DNA of 64,000 nucleotides from Ceratothoa steindachneri. Taxonomy: Eukaryota; Arthropoda; Malacostraca; Isopoda; Cymothoidae. This document shows, in pieces, positions 37,001-44,940 of this stretch. The DNA lies in contig OZ018326.1 of assembly GCA_963969495.1 (NCBI GenBank), positions 154,938,306-155,002,305 on the forward strand, read 5' to 3'. Position numbers and translations under genes: made by a program. Numbering within the stretch: the first letter of the stretch is position 1; every line of letters begins with the position of its first letter. The notes under the pieces are model-generated. The model made no database searches and had not been told where the DNA came from. It saw nothing but the letters and a program-made list of their open reading frames with translations.

Positions 37001-37450
37001 ATGCACCACACTATGTTTTATGAACCTATCCTTCGAAGGTGGAAGGGTGAGTTCAGGAAACTCCTGAAGAAGGCGCTGAAATGGTGGCTCCGTGGGTGGA
37101 AGACGGACGAATAGAAAGGAAGGAACTCTGAGAAGGTGAGTACGAATCTGAAACTGTGAGTAGAGTTTTGCGGTCGACAAGCTTTCGGTGTCAATAATCG
37201 ACCAAAAGGTCGTGAGCCGAAAGAAAATCGAGACCCAATATTGGACAATCTACCTCAGCCTTAACGAAAGTCCATCGAAAAACTCGACGGAGACCGAGTG
37301 AGAGTTTAAGATTATGCCTTCCATAGGTTCTAATATTGGTCGAATTGGCTGCCTTCAAAACTAAATTGGAGGGAGCAGAAGCTTTGTCGACCTTAGAAAT
37401 TGGTATGACACTGCATTCAGGTCCAGTGTCTACCAGGAATGAGAAATCAG
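34061..37450 (-). pseudogene. GYP3 pol (protease-RT-RNase H-integrase), broken
   Basis: Minus strand: FLVDTGPECSV (about 37430), RT with GEFRTVGYYRALNA, SRLDLNFNLVPIHPDD and, after an in-frame TGA, YINDLLIAS. The first catalytic Asp of YxDD is therefore Asn. RNase H has GTPISVSSDASSTHVG. The integrase has LTHLGVNATRKL and SCLPCQRAKVH, then [30 protein letters not shown] and SAVERVHRTIKSSLR. The C-terminus has LFEPVYDGPFLVIS, SIDRVKPAYI and SGRVVRRPRRHSD near 34085. Multiple frameshifts. Same family as GYP1 and GYP2. Confidence 0.82.
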
Positions 37451-37794
37451 GATGTGTGTAAAAAATGCGAAAAGGAGGACTTACCTGAAGAAATGAGATG
37501 TAGGCAGGGTTTGTAGACCCTTTTGTCCCATTCCTTCTTAGTTTAAAGGAGAATTTGAAGTTTGAAAATTTTAGGAGTTTGGTTAAGAAGAGTGATATGC
37601 AGGAAGTGGAGAGTTGAGCTTATGCGAAGGTGGTGGTACTGGGCGTAAATACGTGAACGGTTGTAATGTATGTGTTCGTGTAAGGGGAAAATCTTGTATA
37701 AAAGGGATCTTGTCGTATTGGCGTGATATTACATAGAAATAATTTATTCCGGTCACAGAGTAATTGATTGATTAATTATATCCGATGCTAGTTT
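37451..37794. other. Stretch right of GYP3, no gene
   Basis: Probably degraded gag or leader and LTR of GYP3, judged only by position and by the 37640-37720 similarity to 33830-33960. Confidence 0.35.
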
Positions 37795-37795
37795 T

Positions 37796-37891
<96 letters not shown>
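37795..37891. repeat. (CA)n(TA)n compound microsatellite
   Basis: About 10 CA units followed by about 36 TA units. Confidence 0.96.
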
Positions 37892-37894
<3 letters not shown>

Positions 37895-37962
37895 CATAAT
37901 TTCTCCCAGATTATTATTATTTATTGCTATACTGGAGTTCCTTCCCACTATGAGGACTTGTC

Positions 37963-38175
37963 CTACCACTCAGATCCTCTCAGTAATACATCAATTACTT
38001 CACATGCCGTGGGCAGGAAGTTTATCTTGTACTTACAATGTTTGTGTACCTCCTTACTAAATAGAAAAAAAACCTGCTTGCCTGTGACTGGATAAATAAC
38101 CAACACTTCGTTATTCCAAACGCTTTTTGAGTCAACCTTCTTCGGGGTTGAGGAGGGTGGCTCATTCGATGACAA
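37963..38175 (-). CDS. Unrecognised 70-residue ORF
   Basis: Minus-strand frame with PSSTPKKVDSKSVWNNEV, VIYPVTGKQVFFLFSKEV and TACEVIDVLLRGSEW. Composition is protein-like rather than low complexity, but I do not recognise it. It may be a fragment of a retroelement near GYP3. No promoter or partner is visible. Confidence 0.2.
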   Translation of the reverse strand: MSSNEPPSSTPKKVDSKSVWNNEVLVIYPVTGKQVFFLFSKEVHKHCKYKINFLPTACEVIDVLLRGSEW

Positions 38176-38789
38176 TCGTGTTTCTACTAGCGAAGAGCGC
38201 TTGGCGACACAGGTTCTAATCCAATTCCTTTTTCATTTTCATCTAGTGGTTAAAATAGTTATCCTCTTCTCTTTGTTTTTAAAAATCCCATTTTCCATAT
38301 TATCTTTTAAATTGTTGACCTCACCTAGGTAATACTTCAGATTAGGGGCGCATGGTAGGTGGCGCTGTTAGTAGGCTACAATTTTGGGCTACAATATATG
38401 TCTTATAACGTCAAACGGTAGCTTCAGATGTGACCAATCACGGCGTTATTTATATATTTTTTGTTTTTTGAGTTTGTAACCTTTATTCTATATTATTTAC
38501 TAAATATATGCGCCTTTGCTCGTTTATAGTTTATTTTCTTTGTTAGATAAGGTTTCTTGATGTCTTTTATTGTTTTTTCCTATTTTTTGTTTCACTGCAA
38601 AATAGAACAGCTTTTTACTGGCAACGTTGAAGCTATAAATAGGACCTGCTGCGCAAATGTTTCGGTTTCGTCATGCTGCTGTTGTGCTTCTTCGTTATTC
38701 GAATTCGGATTTATTTTGCATGACTGCGAAAAACTTTTAGATTTTGTAGAGGCGCATAAACTAATCGAGAAAACTATAAAATGCCCCGA

Positions 38790-39227
38790 GGTAAATATTT
38801 AGATTAGCGGTTCGGCCAAAAAAGTGGATTTTTGTGTTTTTATATTTCTTTCACCCCTGCCTGAATATTCATGCGCGTTTGAGTCCTATTCGAAATATAG
38901 CCGACGCCAGTTTTTTTTGTAAAAAAAAATGTCCGAAACTAAACAAACGAAAAACGATGTTTACTTACGCCATTTTTTTGTTACATCATTCACTTCTGTA
39001 AACGTTAGAACATTATTCTATAAACAATTAGGATTATATACTGGGGGGCTATGCCCCCCAGACCTTCCAATTGATTGAAACTCAGGATCATCGTAGGGTG
39101 GTCCTCCCTATTGTGTTTATCCCCACACGAGCCGTCCCCTTAAATTTGCCTAAAAAACGTGAAACATTTTGGAACACGGACGAAATAGTACATCCCATCG
39201 TTCGAGCCCCCAATCTACATATTTACC
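38790..39227 (+). mobile_element. MITE E1 (palindromic core, GGTAAAT termini), intron-like
   Basis: 438 bp. The left end GGTAAATATTTAGATTAGCG mirrors the right end CCAATCTACATATTTACC. The centre is a GC hairpin at 39041-39061. Flanks TGCCCCGA (38782-38789) and TGCCAGA (39229-39235) are a plausible decayed 8-bp duplication. It sits in the transposase frame at CPE. GAG/GTAAAT at its left edge and CCAG/A at 39231-39235 would act as splice donor and acceptor with frame kept. Confidence 0.7.
39041..39061. repeat. GC-rich hairpin core, representative copy
   Basis: CTGGGGGGC and GCCCCCCAG around a 3-base loop. Related copies lie at 40600-40620, 40871-40892, 41762-41782, 42079-42099, 42295-42315, 42326-42346 and 48486-48504. 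Confidence 0.9.
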
Positions 39228-39654
39228 ATGCCAGAAATGCAGTGCGAATTTAAATTTTTCAGAAAATTTAATGTTTCGTTGCGATAAAATATATATAAAA
39301 GAAAACAGTAAACAACAGCGGTGCAGTTTCAAACAATTAGCGCGTAGGGGTACATTTTTCGCGGTTTCCAATTTAAGTTTAAAAGGCATTGTTTAAATTT
39401 CATTTTTTTTTTTAATTAATCGTTTTACCTAAGTAATTAAGTATTGTTTGTCTATGGGGGGATGGCATATTTATATTTATTTATTTCTTGACCAAAGTTG
39501 CCCCTTGAAACTTTATCTTCCATTTATCTGACTCTTGTATTCTTTCTTCCTTGATGAATCTTCTATTTAACTTGACGTATTATATCGATGTGATGATTCC
39601 TTCCTGTGTAGGGGTGCGAAGATGTACAAGAGAAAAACTTCCTTCCAAAGCGAG

Positions 39655-40045
39655 AATATAAATAGCCCGTTAAATTACCAACACAAAAACGGACTAAGCC
39701 GTGTCGTAACGGTAGAGTGCTTGCCTCGGGATACAAAGACCCAAGATCGATCCCACACAGTCCACAAATTTTTACGAAGAAAATTCTCAAAGAAAACGGA
39801 GAATGCTTCAAGGACTAACTAATCCAGAAGGACCAAGAAATCGACTCAAAAGAAAACCGCGCTTAAAGAAAACGGAATTCAAGGAAATACGACTTTCAAG
39901 GGCTACCTCGTCTCAACTCATCATCCCGTCATCAAATCAACAAGAAATCGACAGCTCATCACGAGAAGGAATCATCACATCAGAAATAAATATATTCGAA
40001 TAAATATAAATAAAGATGATGAATGATATTGATAAATAAATAAAG
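39655..40045 (+). repeat. tRNA-derived SINE-like unit
   Basis: The head at about 39690-39762 looks like a tRNA: GGACT pairs with AGTCC at its ends, with a box A-like CGTAACGGTAGAGTGC and a box B-like GATCGATCCC. The body is A-rich and unrelated to its surroundings. The end has ATAAATAAA units (39990-40045). These are hallmarks of a SINE transcribed by RNA polymerase III. The frame through the body is probably inherited from a partner LINE tail. Confidence 0.5.
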
Positions 40046-40198
40046 TTATAAGAACGAACTCCCCCCCCCCCCACCATATGTCATCAGGTTACCAGTTTTT
40101 TTCTGCCAGTAAAAAGCTGTTGTCGTTTGCAGCGAAACAAAAAATAAAATAGAAAAACCCCCAAGTAAATTCAAGGGGACTGCTCCTGGGGGTGATAT

Positions 40199-40247
40199 AA
40201 GAACATAAGAAAAGAAGGAGACTGCAAAATACCATTCATGGCCTACA
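40199..40247 (-). mobile_element. 49-bp LINE 3' tail (CR1-b family)
   Basis: The text from AAGAACATAAG to GGCCTACAC matches the 3' end of CR1-b at 13372-13414. It is an extremely 5'-truncated copy placed inside MITE-type sequence. Confidence 0.7.
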
Positions 40248-40452
40248 CCACCCTACGATGATCCTGAGTTTAAAAAAAATATAACGCCATGATTGGTCAT
40301 ATCTGACGCTACCCCCTGACGTCATAAGACATATTGTGGCCCAAAATTGTCCCTATAAACAGCGCCACCCTAATCTATTCCAAAGAGTTTAATTACCAAG
40401 TTATGATTACAAGTCATAGAAGTTAATTAAAAATAATGCTAATATGGATCCC

Positions 40453-40768
40453 GGTAACACTTCAGTTTTGGGGCGCACGATAGGTAGCACTGTTTATAGG
40501 CTACGATTTTTGGCTACAATATATGTCTTATGACGTCGGACGGTAGCGTCAGATGTGAAAAATTACGGCGTTATATTTTTTTGTGTATATGAGTATATAC
40601 TGTGGGGCTGCGCCCCCCAGACACCCCAATTGGTTGAAACTCAGGATCATCGCAGGGTGGTCTCTCTGCAGTGATATCTCCCCCACGAGCAGTCCCCTTG
40701 AATTTACTGGAGTCACGCCCCCCAACAGCTTTTTACTGGCAAAAAAAACTAACCTAATAGCAAACAAT
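40453..40768 (+). mobile_element. Hybrid MITE (A-type left end, E-type right half)
   Basis: It starts with GGTAACACTTCAG as in MITE A, has the GC hairpin at 40600-40620, and continues with the GATCATCGCAGGGTGGT and CACGAGCAGTCCCCTTG text of the E type. No E terminus is found; E2 begins at 40769. Confidence 0.55.
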
Positions 40769-41112
40769 GGTGAATATGTATACGAGCGGCCCGGCCGATA
40801 AGATGTACTATTTCGTCCGTGTTCCAAAATGTTTTACGTTTTTGGAGTACATTTATAGGGGACGGCTCGTGGGGGGGGGCACAGCCCCCCAGTATATATT
40901 CCTAATTTTTTTAATGTTCTGACGTTTACAGAGGTGAATGCTTTAACTACATCATGTCAGCGCCTTTAATCGTTTTGCGAATTATAATAGGGGTTGGGGG
41001 TTGGGTATAACGTCAGACGACTCAAACGCACATGAATACTCAGAAACGAGTGAACGATAATATTTACACAAAATATTTTTTTCCGGCCGAGCCACTCGTC
41101 TACATGTTTACC
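40769..41112 (-). mobile_element. MITE E2
   Basis: 344 bp. Ends are GGTGAATATG (left) and CATGTTTACC (right). The interior is an inverted version of E1 with the GC hairpin at 40871-40892. Flanks CAAACAAT and AAAAAATT agree at five of eight positions, so a target duplication is only possible. Confidence 0.65.
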
Positions 41113-41198
41113 AAAAAATTGTGCACATAATAATGTTATATCGATGCAAAGGCAATACTTTTGACGGCATATGATCCAATCCTAAGCAGTTATATTAC

Positions 41199-41516
41199 TT
41201 GCTTACTTACTTGAGTATCTCTTATAATTTTCAGTGGCCAGGGCCTCACAGCCATGTTGCTCTGGCACTGCGTCCCACCCTTGCGTCCTTTTTTTTTTTA
41301 ACTTTAGCTGGTCTGGGATTGAGTTTGATGGTGCTCTGCAGAGATGTGTGTATCCGGGAAGAGGCTGCTTGTCTGGGATATCCTCTAGGAATTTATCCAG
41401 TTTAACTTTAAATTGCCCCACTGTACATCTTGTGGGGTCTCTCAGCACCTTTGGTAGGCTGTTAAATAATTTAGCTCCATTGGTGGTAAAGCTGGCTGTT
41501 AGTAGCGTCTGGACTC
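41199..41516 (-). pseudogene. C-terminal end of another LINE ORF2 (LINE-X)
   Basis: Minus strand: LTASFTTNGAKLFNSLPKVL, then DPTRCTVGQFKVKLDKFLED and a stop near 41203. This is the tail of a CR1-like ORF2, a different family from a, b and c. The upstream part is cut at 41516 by MITE E3a. A short AAGTAAGT-type tail lies at 41195-41212 on the minus strand. Confidence 0.75.
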
Positions 41517-41595
41517 GGTAAATATGTAGATTAGCGACTCAGCAGAAAAAGTGGGTTTTTTTTGGTAAACATTTTCGTTCACCCCTACCGGAATA

Positions 41596-41916
41596 GGTAA
41601 ATATGTAGATTATCGGCGCGAATGATGGGACGTACTATTTCATCCGTGTTCCAAAATGTTTCACGTTTTTGGAGTACATTTAAGTTGACGGCTCGTGTGG
41701 GGGTAAACACAATGGGGGGACTACACTACGATGATCCTGAGTTTCATTAAATTGGGGGGGTCTGGGGGGCACAGCCCCCCAGTATATAATCCTAATTGTT
41801 TATAGAATAATAATTCGAAAAGGACTCAAACGTGCATGAATATTCCGACACAAGTGAACTATAATATTTACACACAATTTTTTTTTACGGCCGGGCCGCT
41901 AATCTACAAATTTACT
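41596..41916 (-). mobile_element. MITE E3b with 8-bp target duplication
   Basis: 321 bp. CCGGAATA at 41588-41595 is repeated exactly at 41917-41924, and removing one copy plus the element restores the E3a sequence seen in E1. Termini are GGTAAAT and ATTTACT. Confidence 0.85.
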
Positions 41917-42159
41917 CCGGAATATTCCTGCGCATTTGAGTCGTCTGACGTCAGACTCCCTCCCCCCCCAACCCCTATTATAATTCGTAAAACGATTAAA
42001 GGTGCTGACATGATTTGGTTAAATCATTCACCTCTGTAAATGTTAGGACATTAGTCTATAAACAATTAGGATTATATACTGGGGGGCTGTGCCCCCCAGA
42101 TCCCCCCCAATTTAATGAAACTCAGGATCATCATAGTGTGGTACCCCCATTGTGTTTAC

Positions 42160-42671
42160 GGTAACACCAGTTTCAGGGCGCACGGTAGATGGCGCTGTTT
42201 ATAGGCTACAATTTTGGGCTACAATATATGTCTTATGATGTCAGACATGAACAATTACGGCGTTATATTATATTTTTTTGTATATGAGTATATACTGTGG
42301 GGCTGCGTCCCCCAGATGGGGGGGTCTGGGGGGCACAGCCCCCCAGTATATACTCGTATACCAAAAAATATTACGCCGATATTGTTCACATCTGATGCTA
42401 CCGTCTGACGTCATAAGAGATATGCTGTAGCCCAAAATTGTAGCCGACTAACAGCGCCATCTACCGTGCGCCACGAATCTGAAGTGTTACCCAGATATTT
42501 AGTAAATAATACAAACGAAAAGTTACAAATCCCCAAAACAACAAAAAAATATAACGCCGTGATTTGTCACATCTGAAGCTACCGTCTGATGTCATAAGAG
42601 ATATATTGTAGCCCAAAATTGTAGCCTACTAACAGCGCCACTTACTTTCGCCCCAAATCTGAAGTATTACC
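42160..42671. mobile_element. MITE A with 8-bp target duplication
   Basis: 512 bp. GTGTTTAC at 42152-42159 is repeated exactly at 42672-42679, and E3a continues on both sides. Termini are GGTAACACCAG and CTGAAGTATTACC. Inside are two GC hairpins (42295-42315, 42326-42346) and two inverted copies of the A end (to about 42491 and to 42671), so it may be a nested or duplicated unit. Confidence 0.82.
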
Positions 42672-42786
42672 GTGTTTACCCCCACACGAGCCGTCCCCTT
42701 AAATATACTCCAAAAATGTGAAGCATTTTGGAATACAGACGAAATAGTACATCCCATTGTTCGAGTCGCTAATATACATATTTACC

Positions 42787-42954
42787 GCAACCCTTAATTC
42801 AACCTTACTTCAAACATTGGTAACCCTGAAACTGAGCAGTTAAAAGAGCGTGATTCCTGTGAATATTTACCTTGAATCCCGGTTGATAGGTACCCTCTTG
42901 GGTAATGAGACCGTACTGTTGTTTTTAGTTGTTGTATGCAGAGCAGATTTTTCA
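42787..42954. other. Unassigned stretch between MITE E3a and LINE CR1-c1
   Basis: About 170 bp. No gene, repeat partner or element end recognised. Confidence 0.4.
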
Positions 42955-44372
42955 ATATAACATAACATAATTACACGGATGACAAAAGCCACAAGGGCCT
43001 ATCAAAGGTCATCCGCCTCCGTCAAAACCCACCCACAAAAAGCACCATCACCAGGGGAAGACAAAATCAAAGTCCCCCACAATATAATATAACGGATGAC
43101 AAAAGCCACAAGGGCTCATCATAGGTCATCCGAGTCAAGCGGCCTCTTTTTCAAGGCACCCAAACTCCCAGGAAAACTACATCCAGAGGATTGCATCCAG
43201 AAACAAGGGTATCACCAATCAAGGCTTGTCAAGAACTAAATCATGCAGCTATAGATATATACAAACAATATTAATATATACAAAACTTAGGAACCATCAC
43301 AACCTTCCCTTCCCATAAACTCATCCAACCTACTCTTAAATACATTTAGATTTGGACTACCTACTACCCTCTGCGGCAATTTGTTCCAGAAGTCTACCAC
43401 TCTATTGGTGAAAAAATATTTTCTTAAATCCAACCTACACCCTTGCTTTTTAATTTTCAAGTGGTGACCTCTAGTCCGATTTCCATCATCTAACTCAAAA
43501 AACTTGCTAACATCCAATTTATCTATCCCGGAAAAAATTTTAAACAGCTCAATCATATCCCCTCTCACACACCTCCTTTCGAACGAGAACATATTTAATA
43601 CCCTCAGTCTATCTTCATATTCAAGGTGCCTCAGGGAAGGAATAATCTTTGTTGCCCTCCGTTGCACTGACTCAAGAAGGTTAATATCGTGTCTAAAATG
43701 TGGGGACCATGCCTGTATACAGTACTCTAGATGTGGCCTAACATAAGAGTTATAGAGTTTAAGAATAACCTCCTTACTTTTGTAACTGACATTTCTCTTA
43801 ATAAAACCCAGCACTCTATTTGCCCTATTTCTTGCTTCAATACACTGCTTAGAAAACCTTAATGACTTATCTATTACTACTCCTAGATCTTTCTCATCCT
43901 CTACTGAGCTCAGCCAATGCCCATCCATTTCATAGTTAAATTCTCTATTATCTTTTCCCATGTTAATAACTTTGCACTTATCAAGGTTGAAAGTCATTTG
44001 CCACTTATGTGCCCAGGATAACAATTTATTTAAGTCCCCCTGCACTTTAAAATTATCATCAATATCTTTAACTACAGCTGCTAATTTGGTATCATCCGCA
44101 AAAATTGACACTTTATTATTAACTGCCTCCCCAAGATCGTTTATATAAATGACAAATAATAATGGACCGAGAACTGATCCCTGAGGAACCCCACTGATAA
44201 CATCCCTCCACTCTGACTTTACACCATTTAGCACTACCCTTTGCTTCCTGTCTTTCAGCCACTCAGCTATCCAATTTGAAACACCCCCACATATCCCAAT
44301 CATTTTTAATTTATGAACTAGTCTCCTGTGTGGTACCTTATCAAATGCTTTACTAAAATCTATGTGAATATA
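42955..44372 (-). mobile_element. 5'-truncated LINE CR1-c copy 1
   Basis: Minus strand: RT from HIDFSKAFDKVPHRR through SGVPQGSVLG, IFADDTKLAAVV and the full C-terminal tail to GREGCDGS (stop near 43287). The coding part (44372-43287) has no stop. The 3' UTR carries two tandem terminal hairpins and a TTATG-type tail. It starts inside RT motif A and lacks everything upstream. Confidence 0.85.
42977..43131 (-). repeat. Tandemly duplicated 3' hairpin of CR1-c
   Basis: GGATGAC (42977-42983) pairs with GTCATCC (43008-43014), with an inner GCC/GGC stem. The same unit recurs at 43094-43131 after an AATATAATATAAC spacer that looks like an old tail. The copy at 44965-45123 has the same duplication. 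Confidence 0.7.
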
Positions 44373-44940
44373 TAACTGTGTAGGTCTTTGTGGTTTTTCC
44401 ATTCTTTTTCTAATCTTGACTTAAAGATATTTACAGTTTTGCTGGTTACAGTTTCTGTTGAGAGTTTGTTCCACATTGAAGTGACTCTTGTCGGGAAGAA
44501 ATTGGCTCTTAGACCGGACGAGCTCTGCACTTGGTACTTAAAGCAGTGTCCTCTTGTGTTAGTTGAGAGACCCGGAGCAAACATTGACCTGTCGCACAGC
44601 TTACAGTGGTTTCCTATTTGCAGTTCGTCGTGTCCATGGGAAATCTTATATAGTTGCATAACATCTGACCTCTGTCTTCTAAAGTATAGGGTAGGTAGAT
44701 TAAGGGCTTTTAGTCTCTCTGAATAGGAGAGATGAGAGAGACTGTGAACCATGCATGTTGCTCTATGCTGTACTCTCTCTACCATATCTCTGTCTCTTTT
44801 AGTTTTTGGAGACCAGATTACTGATGCATACTCCAGATGGGGTTGAATAAGACTCTTGTACAGGGGGAGGAAGGCATCTTTGTCTAGATATTGGAATGTA
44901 TGCTTAATTGCCCCAAGTATCTTGTTGGCTTTTTTGACTT
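44373..44940 (-). pseudogene. LINE-Y ORF2, C-terminal part
   Basis: Minus strand: KKANKILGAIKHTFQYLDKD, LYKSLIQPHLEYA, IWSPKTKRDRDMVERVQ, RQRSDVMQLYKISHG, TRGHCFKYQ, then VNIFKSRLEKEWKNH. The frame reads across about 190 codons without a stop and ends near 44360. It belongs to a LINE family different from CR1-c and is separated from its upstream part (48112-48270) by CR1-c2. Confidence 0.75.

Larger units (their letters stand above)
38701..39396 (+). pseudogene. Merlin/IS1016 (ISXO2-like) transposase, N-terminal zinc-ribbon part
   Basis: The first segment (to 38790) reads HDCEKLLDFVEAHKLIEK and KCPE. MITE E1 intervenes. The second segment (39229-39396) reads NLNFSENLMFRCDK, QQRCSFKQLARRGTFF and SNLSLKGIV, then TAA. 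This order (CPxC, RC, CSF, RRGTFF, LSLKGI) is the N-terminal domain of ISXO2/IS1016-type transposases, which include animal Merlin. The DDE core is absent. Alternatively it is one exon of a longer gene. Confidence 0.65.
38338..40397 (+). mobile_element. Merlin-like DNA transposon relic with inserts
   Basis: The left terminus GGTAATACTTCAG at 38338 matches the MITE A termini (42160 and, inverted, 42671). An opposed, decayed terminus lies near 40397 (GGTAAT and GGTGGCGCTG on the minus strand). Inside are the transposase fragment, MITE E1, a SINE-like unit and a LINE tail. CAGCTTTTTACTGGCA near 38610 recurs at 40728 and inverted near 40100, tying transposase DNA to the MITEs. No target duplication is visible at the outer ends. 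Confidence 0.5.
41517..42786 (+). mobile_element. MITE E3a, interrupted by two other MITEs
   Basis: The left end GGTAAATATGTAGATTAGCG is at 41517 and the right end CTAATATACATATTTACC is at 42786. E3b (41596-41916) and MITE A (42160-42671) are inserted in it. Its own pieces (41517-41595, 41917-42159, 42672-42786) join to match E1. No outer target duplication is visible. Confidence 0.75.

Noticed and set aside
38557..38700. N-terminal extension of the transposase ORF (Cys-rich)
   Set aside because: The frame is open but the text before HDCEKLL has no family match, so I did not include it in the gene.
39690..39762. Genuine host tRNA gene
   Set aside because: Arm pairing is imperfect and it is followed by a SINE-like body, so it is better called SINE-derived.
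39041..42346. CRISPR-like spaced repeats
   Set aside because: The repeats are GC hairpins at irregular distances inside MITEs with transposon termini, in eukaryotic DNA.
41509..42794. Target duplication around MITE E3a
   Set aside because: Flanks CTGGACTC and GCAACCCT do not match.
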